From NCBI GenBank assembly GCA_009773765.1, contig WTWZ01000020.1, positions 1 to 42,961 of the forward strand: a stretch of DNA of 42,961 nucleotides, written 5' to 3'. Under the pieces are notes generated by a model. It searched no databases, had not been told where the DNA came from, and worked only from the letters and a program-made list of their open reading frames with translations. Origin of the DNA: Prolixibacteraceae bacterium. Its GTDB lineage: Bacteria; Bacteroidota; Bacteroidia; Bacteroidales; Prolixibacteraceae. A program made the position numbers and the translations under genes. Positions within the stretch are counted from its first letter, which is position 1. The number at the start of each line of letters is the position of its first letter. This document shows, one piece after another, positions 26,176 to 34,465 of this stretch.

Positions 26176-27603
26176 TTAATTCTGTTTTGGTTTGGCAAAG
26201 CCTTCGCGGGTCATTTTTCCCCAGGCTTTCCTTTTGCGTATAAAATAGTCGTAATTACCTCGGATTCCCCAGTAAACGATAAGCGGATGATACAAAACCG
26301 GTTCGAGCCATGAGGTTAAAATCAGTTTAACGATCATGCTTTTTTTATTGTACCGGTTGTAGGCTAAATGGTCGAAAAGAATTGCATAAGTGGAAAAAGT
26401 TATGGCGAAAAAATAAACAAAACTTATAACAGCAATAAAAAAAGGCCAGTTGGGTTCGCCGATTAAAATAATTACAGTGAAGTAAATAATTCCGAGTACC
26501 TCTACCACCGGCGCCATCCATTCGAAAATTACCCAGTACGGATGAGAAACCATTCCCATAAAACCATATTTCGGATTGAAAAAAATGTCTTTATGAATCA
26601 TGATTGTATCTATTGTCCCGCGGGTCCAGCGGTTTCGCTGGCTTCCAAGCACTTTCAGGGTCGAGGGCGCTTCAGTCCAGCACAGCGGATCGGAAATATA
26701 AACAACCTTATATTTAATTCCTTTGTTTGCCATAAATTTTCTCATCCTCACAATCAGCTCCATATCTTCACCAACTGTTTTAGTGAAGTAACCGCCACAT
26801 TCAATAACCACTTCCTTGTCGAATAAACCGAGTGCGCCTGAAATGAGAAGAAGCCCGTCTAAACGGCTCCAGGCCAGCCTGCCCATCAGAAACGACCGGC
26901 TGTATTCGATAACCTGGCAACGCGGCAAGAACTGTCCGGGCAAATTAATTTCCACCATTTGCCCGTTTTCGATGGTACAAGAATTGGCTATTTGAATTAC
27001 TCCGCCTGCTGCAATTACTTTTTTATCCGTTTCTTCAAAGAATGGTTTAATAAGTTTTTTCAATGCATGCGGATCGATGATAGAATCCACGTCAATCGAA
27101 ATAAAATAATCACCTTTTGCAATGTTTATCCCTGAATTCAGCGCATCGGCCTTTCCTCCGTTTTTTTTATCAATAACAGTCAGGTTACTGTATGCTTTCA
27201 TACGCGACTTGTAAACTCCGAGAACCTCGTTACAGGGAATTTTATAATCGATTACAAAAGGCACCTTTTCCAGGTCAAAAGCATCAATTGTTTTTTGGAG
27301 TGTATTGTCCTTGCTCCCGTCGTTGATAACAATAATCTCGAAACTGGGATAGTACAAACCCAGCAAGGCCCTTATATTCTCAACAATTGTCAGCGATTCG
27401 TTGTACGCCGGCGCCAGAACCGAAATAACAGGGGCAAATGGCGACGACAACAAGGTTTCGTAATTGGTGGTTTTCGAGGTGGTAATGTTCTTTATCAGTT
27501 CTTTTGCCGAAACTATTGCCAGCCAAAAATAAAAGCTGAAAATGGTTATGGCGTAAACCATAAAAAATAATTCAATAATATTTCGTATTGTTTCTCCTGT
27601 CAT
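26176..27603 (-). CDS. Membrane family 2 glycosyltransferase, PgaC-like
   Basis: A 475-residue processive-type glycosyltransferase. One N-terminal membrane span (about 10-32), a cytoplasmic GT-A domain, then C-terminal spans (about 355-383 and 386-412). Motifs are VLAPAYNES (62-70), NDGSKDNT (Asp95), IDVDS (Asp171, Asp173), GED (278-280) and QRNRWTRG (322-329), the Q/RxxRW of processive enzymes such as PgaC and hyaluronan synthase. It likely polymerises a sugar chain and passes it across the inner membrane. The sugar is unknown. Third gene of the operon, 7 bp after the SPOR/HEAT gene and 2 bp before the barrel gene. Confidence 0.92.
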   Translation of the reverse strand: MTGETIRNIIELFFMVYAITIFSFYFWLAIVSAKELIKNITTSKTTNYETLLSSPFAPVISVLAPAYNESLTIVENIRALLGLYYPSFEIIVINDGSKDNTLQKTIDAFDLEKVPFVIDYKIPCNEVLGVYKSRMKAYSNLTVIDKKNGGKADALNSGINIAKGDYFISIDVDSIIDPHALKKLIKPFFEETDKKVIAAGGVIQIANSCTIENGQMVEINLPGQFLPRCQVIEYSRSFLMGRLAWSRLDGLLLISGALGLFDKEVVIECGGYFTKTVGEDMELIVRMRKFMANKGIKYKVVYISDPLCWTEAPSTLKVLGSQRNRWTRGTIDTIMIHKDIFFNPKYGFMGMVSHPYWVIFEWMAPVVEVLGIIYFTVIILIGEPNWPFFIAVISFVYFFAITFSTYAILFDHLAYNRYNKKSMIVKLILTSWLEPVLYHPLIVYWGIRGNYDYFIRKRKAWGKMTREGFAKPKQN

Positions 27604-27610
27604 TTTTCAA

Positions 27611-29287
27611 TCAGTTTCTTGGGTCGGTTATGTGTGCAATATAAAATTGGAGCCTGCCGTTGTTTATTTCGTTCATCTGCAAAATTTTATCCCTGCTCTC
27701 GTGATTCATAAAATACATTGTCCTGCAGGCTTCAATTTTTAGCGAAACAGATCCATCGCTGATGATTTTCCCCAGAAATTCCAAATCATCTGTTATTCCA
27801 ATATTCCGGAGAGCTTTAACAATTTCAATTTTATTTTTTTCTGTTTCGCCGCCGAACCTGCTTTTTATTAACTCTTTGCCTTCATAAAGCCTTAGGTCGT
27901 TGATTGCCCTGTAGGTAAGAAATCTTGTAATTTCGGCTTTGCTGTCGAGCATTTTAAAAATATCAGAAACATTTTCAAGTTGCTGAAAATAGGTAATCAT
28001 CCGTAAACTAAAATTCCGGATATTAAAATGCTTCGATTCGAGATATTTTACAAACTCAGGCACCGGAAGCTGGTAAAGCCTTATGAGGTGGAATGCGGAT
28101 AACTGGGTCCAACGGGTAAATGGTTTTACAAGGATGTCAAAAAACCTGAAAGGGTTATCGGGATTCAGCCTGATGAATGCAGTTTGTGCCTCCGACCTGA
28201 CGTGGTCATTTTTATCGTTTATCAAACCCGGAATAATTCCCATTGCCCCTTTGGGGTACAGGTAAGTAAGTTCCCTTATTCCCTGTATCTTCCGGTAATC
28301 GAAGATTGATCCTGCCGACTTAAATGAATCGTTATGGAGGCCTAAATTAACATATATCTCTGGTATTATGTTATTTATTTCACCTTTCAGGTTTTCGTGA
28401 AAATTTAAAAGTATCGAAATCAAAATCCTGCGGTTTGTTTTACGTTTGATTTTTTTGATTTTAAGCAAAGCTTTATCCCAATTGCACATGCCGAACATAT
28501 ACGACATAATAATATCTTCGTACATTTTGCCATAAACTTTCATGTATTTTTCGCGGTAATTTTTTTTCCTAATTGTGTAGTTTAAAATCAGGAAAACAAG
28601 CAGAATGTTAAAAATAAAAAAAAGGATAAAAACAATAAAAATTAATATAACCGGGTACGCGAGCGATATTTCGACAATTCCCGCATAAAGTTCCTGTAGG
28701 TTGCGGGGTAAATTACTTTCTCCAAAATCAAGCAAAACATTTCTGAAATTTTCTGTGCCCCGATTTCCAAATAATAATTTCGCCAGCAAATTCCCCGGTT
28801 TTTTTCTATCTTTTTCTTCTTTGGTTAAATCAGGTTTATTCCGGTTAATATTGTCAGTTTTTTTCACAGCCAGTTCTGAAGGGGGTGAATTCTTAACGAT
28901 GTCCTCAAATAGCACAGGGGCCAAAACCGGCCCGGGAGTTTTATGCGGTTGTATTGTCTGAGAGTCGCCGATAACCCTGACAGACACGTTCTTCAGCTTG
29001 GTATTCTGTGCAATTTTGAAGGCATAATCGGAAGCAACTTTGTAATTGCTGAAATTACCTGCTACTTGATGGTACCAAAATTCCGGCTTAAATTCAATAA
29101 TCGAATCGGTAATATTATGCGGCCTCGAAAAATGAGGGATGTAAATTGGCCCTTTTGATGCTGCTAACTGTACAACATATTTTTTACCTGTTTCGCATTT
29201 AGCCTGAAAAACATAATAAGTGAGAAAAGTAAGGGTAAGGAAACAAATAATCAGTTTTGCTTGATTAAATCTCAAATACCCCATCAA
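27611..29287 (-). CDS. Membrane protein with SPOR-like and HEAT-repeat domains
   Basis: A 558-residue protein of unusual build. N-terminal signal/anchor (about 10-28). A SPOR-like region follows (36-107: KKYVVQLAASKGPI, then WYHQVAGNFSNYKVASDYAF), expected in the periplasm. A Pro/Lys-rich linker leads to a strong membrane span at 210-236. The C-terminal part (about 320-550) is made of HEAT-like helical pairs (IIPGLINDKNDHVRSEAQTA, ISDGSVSLKIEACRTMYFMN) that should face the cytoplasm. This arrangement could join a periplasmic sensor to the cytoplasmic glycosyltransferase or response regulator, in the way c-di-GMP or regulatory subunits do in other polysaccharide machines. That role is inference; I know no characterised homologue. 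It lies 36 bp after the response regulator and 7 bp before the GT. Confidence 0.8.
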   Translation of the reverse strand: MMGYLRFNQAKLIICFLTLTFLTYYVFQAKCETGKKYVVQLAASKGPIYIPHFSRPHNITDSIIEFKPEFWYHQVAGNFSNYKVASDYAFKIAQNTKLKNVSVRVIGDSQTIQPHKTPGPVLAPVLFEDIVKNSPPSELAVKKTDNINRNKPDLTKEEKDRKKPGNLLAKLLFGNRGTENFRNVLLDFGESNLPRNLQELYAGIVEISLAYPVILIFIVFILFFIFNILLVFLILNYTIRKKNYREKYMKVYGKMYEDIIMSYMFGMCNWDKALLKIKKIKRKTNRRILISILLNFHENLKGEINNIIPEIYVNLGLHNDSFKSAGSIFDYRKIQGIRELTYLYPKGAMGIIPGLINDKNDHVRSEAQTAFIRLNPDNPFRFFDILVKPFTRWTQLSAFHLIRLYQLPVPEFVKYLESKHFNIRNFSLRMITYFQQLENVSDIFKMLDSKAEITRFLTYRAINDLRLYEGKELIKSRFGGETEKNKIEIVKALRNIGITDDLEFLGKIISDGSVSLKIEACRTMYFMNHESRDKILQMNEINNGRLQFYIAHITDPRN

Positions 29288-29323
29288 AATGAATTTATGA
29301 ATGTTTCAAACTATTCAAAAATA

Positions 29324-29692
29324 CTATTTTTTTAATTCGAGCAGTTTTCTGACCCTCATATTTAATTCGATTAAGCTGAATGGTTTCACCATAAAATCGT
29401 CGGCTCCTATTTCAAATGCTTTTATAACATTTTCTTCAGCCCCGGCCGCCGATAATACCATGATGGGTATCAGGTTTTTGGAATTATCGTTAAGTTGCGA
29501 AATCAGCTCCAATCCGTTCAGGTTTGGCATATACAAATCGGTAATAATTAAATCCACCTGATTTCCTTCAAGTTTGGCCATACATTCCTTGCCATCAGTT
29601 GCCTTAATAATGTCATAACCCTCGCGGGAGAGACTGTGCGCTAAGGTTTCGAGAATTAACCTGTTGTCTTCTGCCACCAAAATACGTTTCAT
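29324..29692 (-). CDS. Single-domain response regulator
   Basis: A 122-residue stand-alone receiver domain: acidic pocket Glu8/Asp9 (VAEDNRL), phospho-acceptor Asp52 (LIITDLYMPN), conserved Ser/Thr in MVLSAAG and Lys in FMVKPFS. No output domain follows, so it must act by protein contact, as CheY-type regulators do. The frame opens 13 codons earlier, but the ATG at 29692 starts right at the first strand (MKRILVAEDN). No histidine kinase is nearby. As first gene of the operon it may switch the glycan machine on the protein level, possibly through the HEAT protein. Confidence 0.93.
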   Translation of the reverse strand: MKRILVAEDNRLILETLAHSLSREGYDIIKATDGKECMAKLEGNQVDLIITDLYMPNLNGLELISQLNDNSKNLIPIMVLSAAGAEENVIKAFEIGADDFMVKPFSLIELNMRVRKLLELKK

Positions 29693-29841
29693 ATTGATAA
29701 AGTTAAAAGTGAACAATTCATCATTGAACAAAACGGGAGAAATCCAACTATTTGTTTCAAATCCCCCAACGACCTAAAAAACAGCGTTATTCCTGTTCAG
29801 TCTTTTAAATAAATTTTTCTAATAGATTGCGTCTAATCGTA

Positions 29842-29849
29842 CAAAAATA
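29842..29849 (-). promoter_or_regulatory. -7 box (TATTTTTG) of the five-gene operon
   Basis: Exact TAnnTTTG match on the minus strand. The predicted start near 29836 leaves a leader of about 145 nt before the response regulator ATG, long enough for regulation in the leader. No convincing TTTG -33 box. Confidence 0.45.
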
Positions 29850-30273
29850 CAATTTATTTGATACGAAAACCATAAATGTTAAAAAACATTCACCGAACAA
29901 TGTCAAATATAATATTCTTGTTATCAATAACATATAAATTAGCTTACAATTATCAGGTTTTATCTCAAGTCCAATATTTTAAATAAACCTGTTTCATATT
30001 TTACGAATTCAAAGGAAATCCAATTTGTAATAATCCACTGCTTCACAAGTTCTTAAAATTACTGTCTGTTTTGCTGAAAATCAGGTTAATTATTACTGAT
30101 CAAATTTCTTGAACCCTATAAACAGGATCGAATTTCAACCCTGATACGCGCTGATTTATACAACGAATGATTTTGCTCCTAAAAAACCAGTAACCATAGT
30201 ACCGGGGAGGTAACGCTGATATCAAAAATTTAAACCCGGGCATCTCAGTTTTAAAAGTTTCAAACAGCTTGTA
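29850..30273. other. Gene-free divergent intergenic region
   Basis: About 420 bp of AT-rich DNA between two divergent transcription units. I see no gene, RNA or strong repeat in it; a CCGGGG and a CCCGGG block near 30200-30240 are the only GC-rich islands. Confidence 0.5.
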
Positions 30274-30303
30274 TTTGTTTAAGAATTAACTTTTACTACT
30301 TTG
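30274..30303 (+). promoter_or_regulatory. Promoter of the PafA-like gene
   Basis: TTTG at 30274-30277, 19 bp of spacer, then TACTTTG at 30297-30303 (one base short of TAnnTTTG). The ATG follows 19 bp later. Confidence 0.4.
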
Positions 30304-30322
30304 GCAGCCAAAATTTAAGTAT

Positions 30323-31963
30323 ATGAAGGTATTTGCAAAAGCATCATTTATTGTACTGATTATTCTGGTTTTAAACAAGGTGAGCGCACAGCACAGCCCG
30401 TTTGACACAACAACAAAACCCAAAGTTGTAATTGGGGTTGTAATCGAAAATATGCGCCCCGATTATATACAACGCTACTGGAACAAATTTGAACCTGGAG
30501 GATTTAAAAAACTTTACACACAGGGGGCGGTTTGCACCAATGTGCGCTTAACACAACAGGTTCAGAATTATGCCAGCGGAACAGCCACTTTGTTTACCGG
30601 GGTTAATCCTTCGATGCACGGTATTATAAATAAAAACTGGTACGATAAATTTAAAGAAAAGGAAACCGAATGCACTGAGGATAACTATTATGTAACGGTT
30701 GGCTCCGATACGAAGGCAGGAAATGCATCGCCCAAAAAATTACTTTCGAACACCATAACCGATATCTTAAAAATTAATTCGATGGGAAAATCAAAGGTTT
30801 TCAGCGCTGCTTTAAACCGTGAATCGGCCATTTTTTCGGCAGGCCACGCCGCTGATGGCGCATACTGGTTCGACTACGAATCGGGGAGGATGATTTCCAG
30901 TTCGTTTTACATTAACATTTTTCCCGATTGGGTTCGACTTTTCAACAGCGAAAATTATGCTGAAAAATACAGCTACCGGAACTGGGTTCCGTTATTACCG
31001 GAGGCAACTTACACCGAAAGCCTTCGCGACGACTATATGCTGGAGAAGGGGTATTTTGGAAAATTCAACACTTTTCCTCACACTATTAGCAAATACATCA
31101 AGGAAACCAGAGATTTCAGGCCTTTTAAAACTACCCCTTCTGCCAATTTAATGATTAAAGACTTTGTAATAAAATTAATTGAAAACGAAAGTATTGGCAC
31201 CGACTCACATACCGATTTCATTACTACCGTTTTTTCTTCGATGGATTACGAGAATGGTTCTTTCGGGCCGGCTTCACTCGAAATGCAGGATACTTATCTG
31301 CACATTGATAAATACATAGCCGAACTAATTGAATATGCACAAAGTAAATTTGGCAAAGAGAATGTAATGTTTTTCTTAACAGCCAATACATCAGCCTCCT
31401 ATCCTGTCGATTATTTAAAAGAAGAGTTTAATTTACCGGTTGACTATTTTAATATTGAAAGTGCAATCGCACTTTTAACTTCGTACCTGAACATTACTTA
31501 CGGCGAAGAAAAATGGATTGAATACTATGATGAGAACCAGATTTATATTAACCACAAACTAATTGCTAAAAATAAGCTTGGCCTTAACGAGTTTCAAACC
31601 GTAACATCTTCATTTATCGACGAATTTGAAGGGGTTCTTGTATCAATGCCGGCTTATTTGCTCGAACGGGGTATTCAGGCCAACGGAATGCTTGAGCCGT
31701 TATATAAAACATATGTGCGCTCAAGGTCAGGCGATTGCCATTTTATGCTTAAGGAAGGATGGCAGCCTGTGTATAAATTCAAAAAAATAAACTACACCGA
31801 CCAATCACATATTCCGTTGGTATTTTACGGCCCCGGTATCCGTCCCGGGATTATTAATGGGAAGTACGATGCTATTGATTTTGTTCCAACATTGTCCGAA
31901 ATACTAAAAATTCCCTTACCCGATAAAAGTCAGGGAAAAATAATAAGTGAAATAATCCGCTAA
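30323..31963 (+). CDS. PafA-like secreted phosphatase-fold protein, probably inactive
   Basis: A 546-residue exported protein (signal peptide ends near NKVSAQ, residue 23) with the fold of PafA-type alkaline phosphatases/phosphodiesterases. The scaffold is easy to recognise: RPDYIQRYWNKFEPGGFKKL, TATLFTGVNPSMHGIINKNW, FSSMDYENGSFGPASLEMQD, FYGPGIRPG. The residues that bind two zinc ions and the nucleophile in active members are largely replaced. The first Asp is Glu42 (VVIENMRPDY). The nucleophile loop TGPGHAS has become YASGTAT (83-89). Asp308 remains but the following His is Gly312 (DYENG). The DH pair of TADHG is Asn355-Thr356 (TANTS). His496 (QSHIPL) remains. It is thus likely a pseudoenzyme that binds a ligand or partner. 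It diverges from the glycan operon. Confidence 0.85.
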   Translation: MKVFAKASFIVLIILVLNKVSAQHSPFDTTTKPKVVIGVVIENMRPDYIQRYWNKFEPGGFKKLYTQGAVCTNVRLTQQVQNYASGTATLFTGVNPSMHGIINKNWYDKFKEKETECTEDNYYVTVGSDTKAGNASPKKLLSNTITDILKINSMGKSKVFSAALNRESAIFSAGHAADGAYWFDYESGRMISSSFYINIFPDWVRLFNSENYAEKYSYRNWVPLLPEATYTESLRDDYMLEKGYFGKFNTFPHTISKYIKETRDFRPFKTTPSANLMIKDFVIKLIENESIGTDSHTDFITTVFSSMDYENGSFGPASLEMQDTYLHIDKYIAELIEYAQSKFGKENVMFFLTANTSASYPVDYLKEEFNLPVDYFNIESAIALLTSYLNITYGEEKWIEYYDENQIYINHKLIAKNKLGLNEFQTVTSSFIDEFEGVLVSMPAYLLERGIQANGMLEPLYKTYVRSRSGDCHFMLKEGWQPVYKFKKINYTDQSHIPLVFYGPGIRPGIINGKYDAIDFVPTLSEILKIPLPDKSQGKIISEIIR

Positions 31964-31966
31964 CAA

Positions 31967-32344
31967 TCAATTATTCTTTTCGCTTTTTTCGGCAGTCTTT
32001 TGATGTTCTGCATCTTTGGCCTTTAATTTTGAATTTATTTGAGGTGCCAGCGATAATGTTAGGGTGGTATCGGAATGTAAAACCATTTTTCTCGATAAAT
32101 TTTTATACCCGGAATGGGAAATAACAAATTCCGCATTCCCCGGTTTTAACATGAGGCTGAAAAAACCAGAACCGTTGGTTATTGTTCCAATTCCTGAAAA
32201 GGTTTCAAAAATACCTACATTTTCAAGTGCGCCCCCTGTGTTTTCATTGATTATTTTACCAGTAACAACAATAAGTTGGGCTTTAGCTGTTAAGGCAATA
32301 ACCATTAACAGTAATAATAAATAATATGGAGAAAGTGTTTTCAT
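31967..32344 (-). CDS. Secreted carboxypeptidase-regulatory-like (Ig-fold) protein
   Basis: A 125-residue exported protein: signal peptide MKTLSPYYLLLLLMVIALTA ending near AKAQ, then one CarboxypepD_reg-like beta-sandwich (VTGKIINENTGGALENVGIF, TITNGSGFFSLMLKPGNAEF, ISHSGYKNLSRKM). In Bacteroidota this module usually precedes a TonB-dependent receptor barrel; here it stands alone and ends in a charged tail (KAKDAEHQKTAEKSEKNN) with no barrel. It converges on the PafA-like gene with 3 bp between stops. Function unknown. Confidence 0.82.
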   Translation of the reverse strand: MKTLSPYYLLLLLMVIALTAKAQLIVVTGKIINENTGGALENVGIFETFSGIGTITNGSGFFSLMLKPGNAEFVISHSGYKNLSRKMVLHSDTTLTLSLAPQINSKLKAKDAEHQKTAEKSEKNN

Positions 32345-32635
32345 GAATCAAATTGCTTAAAGTTTTCCGGCTATGAGTAAGAACCGTATTTTGGGAAAAA
32401 GGTTGCTTTTATTATTACTTTTTTTCAAAAAAAAAAAAATCAGGCCTTCATTTATTCCTTATGTAGAATGAATCATGTTGTACAACACTTTGGAAAGTGT
32501 TTTTAATAGCACAATTATTTACAAAAATCATACTACAATTTAGTTTTAACATAAAACAATTCAAACAACTTACATACATGCTGAACAACAGGCATGTTAA
32601 GCAACATTTTCTGTATTTATTATTCATCATCTGTT
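32345..32635. other. AT-rich gap upstream of the hydrogenase genes
   Basis: About 290 bp with a long A-run near 32429-32441 and no credible gene. It contains the promoter regions of the divergent small secreted protein and of hydC. Confidence 0.5.
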
Positions 32636-32643
32636 TACTTTTG
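32636..32643 (+). promoter_or_regulatory. -7 box (TACTTTTG) of the hyd operon
   Basis: Exact TAnnTTTG match. Predicted start near 32649, giving a leader of about 120 nt before the hydC ATG at 32772. This also argues against the longer open frame that begins at 32646. Confidence 0.55.
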
Positions 32644-32771
32644 TTTTGAAACAAAAATTATTGAAAGCTGATTATAAAAGTTTCACTTCGAAGTACCGGG
32701 CCTGCCTTAATTGGCGCATTATTAAACTAAAAAAAATATTATTAACCGATTTTAAAACTCAAAGAAATATT

Positions 32772-33254
32772 ATGAATCCTATAAAGTCATTGATAAGGGA
32801 AATGGCCGACAAACGCGGAAGGAGCAGGGAAAACCTTTTGCCAATTATGCAGGCTGTTGTAGAGCGTGAGAAGTATCTTTCGGAATATTCCATGATTGAA
32901 ATTGCGAAACAGTTTGACATTCCTGCTGCCGAAGTTTACGGAACAGCCACATTTTATTCTTTTATTGAAACCAGGCCGGCAGGCCAGTACATTATCAGAA
33001 TTTGCAAAACCATTACCTGTGCAATGAAAGGCAAAAACCAGATACTTTTTGCCATTCAGGATATGCTAAAAGTTAAATTGGGCGAAACCACTCCTGACAG
33101 GAAGTTTACGCTGCTGGAAACCAATTGCCTTGGATGGTGCCATAAAGCGCCTGCAATGATGGTAAACAATGAAGTATATACTGAACTTACTCCCGAAAAA
33201 GTGCGCGATATACTTACAGGTTATATGAAAATTAATGATCAAAACTTAAATTAA
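32772..33254 (+). CDS. hydC: Hydrogenase subunit HydC, NuoE-like [2Fe-2S] protein
   Basis: A 160-residue thioredoxin-fold [2Fe-2S] protein. N-terminal helical bundle (IMQAVVEREKYLSEYSMIEI and EVYGTATFYSFIETRP are typical of NuoE/HydC), then the cluster ligands Cys78 and Cys83 (CKTITC) and Cys119 and Cys123 (CLGWC). In trimeric [FeFe]-hydrogenases it connects the flavin subunit with the rest of the electron chain. The frame is open 42 codons further upstream, but the ATG at 32772 gives the family N-terminus. Five bp separate it from hydB. Confidence 0.92.
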   Translation: MNPIKSLIREMADKRGRSRENLLPIMQAVVEREKYLSEYSMIEIAKQFDIPAAEVYGTATFYSFIETRPAGQYIIRICKTITCAMKGKNQILFAIQDMLKVKLGETTPDRKFTLLETNCLGWCHKAPAMMVNNEVYTELTPEKVRDILTGYMKINDQNLN

Positions 33255-33259
33255 AGGCC

Positions 33260-34444
33260 ATGGCTATATCACATCAGCTAAAAAGGGTCGATTTTATTTT
33301 CAGTAATGAAAATGACTGGGAAAAAGTACTGTCGGCAACCATCAAAAAGAAACCAGCCGATTTAATTAACGAACTTATCAGTTCAGAATTAAAGGGGCGT
33401 GGTGGCGCAGGTTTCCCAACCGGGTTAAAATGGAAACTCGCTGCAGAAGCAAAAGAAGATGCAAAATACATCATTTGTAACGCCGACGAGGGCGAGCCTG
33501 GAACATTCAAGGACCGCGAGATTTTGTCGAAAGTACCTTACAAAGTACTTACAGCCATGGCAGTTTGCGGTTATATAACCGGTGCAAAAGAAGGTATTAT
33601 TTACTTAAGGGGTGAATACAAATTTCTGCAAGCCGAACTGAATAAAGCCATTGAAGAATTTCACTATTACTGCAAGGAAATAAAATTCGATTTCAGGATT
33701 TCAATTTTCATGGGCAGCGGGGCTTACATCTGTGGTGAAGAAACAGCCCTGATGGAATCTATGGAAGGCAAACGCGGCGAGCCCCGCAACAAACCCCCTT
33801 TCCCAACCCAGCGCGGTTACAAAAATATGCCTACTGTTATCAATAATGTTGAAACACTTGTACATACTTTCACCATCTTTAAATATGGCGCAAAAAAATT
33901 CTACGATTTAGGCGTACAATATTCTCGTGGCACAAAACTGTTTTCAGTGTCAGGCGATACGCCAAAACCAGGAATTTACGAGCTGGAATTAGGAATGAGC
34001 CTTCAGGACTTTGTTTACGAATTTGGCGATGGCGATACAAAAGCGGTCCAGGTTGGCGGTGCGTCCGGATTTCTTGTGCCCCGCAAAAAATTTAAAGATG
34101 CAGCTATTGGTTTTAAAGGGAAACTTGTCGGAATTTCGTTGCCCACCGGCGGTTCTATGATGCTTTTTAACAGTTCGCGTTCAATGTACAATGTGCTGGA
34201 TAATTACCTCGAATTTTTCAGGGAAGAATCATGCGGTCAGTGTACTCCCTGCCGTGTTGGTTGCCAGCAACTGTTGCTGGGAATAAAAGCAGTAAAACGC
34301 GGCGAGAAGCCAGCTGCATATCTTGACAAACTGCTTCGGCTAACAGAAACCATGCAGTTAACAGCGAAATGCGGATTGGGACAATCTGTAGCCAACTCGT
34401 TTTCATCTATCGTTGAAAACTTTCAGGAAGAAATGATTTATTAA
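33260..34444 (+). CDS. hydB: Hydrogenase subunit HydB, NuoF-like flavoprotein
   Basis: The NAD(H)/FMN-binding subunit. 394 residues with the NuoF core: GRGGAGFPTGLKW (46-58) for FMN/NADH, ICNADEGEPGTFKDR, YICGEETALMESMEGKRGEP and RNKPPFP, and the [4Fe-4S] ligands Cys325, Cys328, Cys331 (ESCGQCTPCRVG) and Cys371. HydB of the well-studied bifurcating enzymes is about 600 residues, with an extra N-terminal [2Fe-2S] domain and a C-terminal ferredoxin domain; both are missing here, so this is a minimal NuoF-like form. Whether it bifurcates electrons between NADH and ferredoxin is therefore open. Confidence 0.93.
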   Translation: MAISHQLKRVDFIFSNENDWEKVLSATIKKKPADLINELISSELKGRGGAGFPTGLKWKLAAEAKEDAKYIICNADEGEPGTFKDREILSKVPYKVLTAMAVCGYITGAKEGIIYLRGEYKFLQAELNKAIEEFHYYCKEIKFDFRISIFMGSGAYICGEETALMESMEGKRGEPRNKPPFPTQRGYKNMPTVINNVETLVHTFTIFKYGAKKFYDLGVQYSRGTKLFSVSGDTPKPGIYELELGMSLQDFVYEFGDGDTKAVQVGGASGFLVPRKKFKDAAIGFKGKLVGISLPTGGSMMLFNSSRSMYNVLDNYLEFFREESCGQCTPCRVGCQQLLLGIKAVKRGEKPAAYLDKLLRLTETMQLTAKCGLGQSVANSFSSIVENFQEEMIY

Positions 34445-34465
34445 TAAACGGTCAAAACTTGAATT

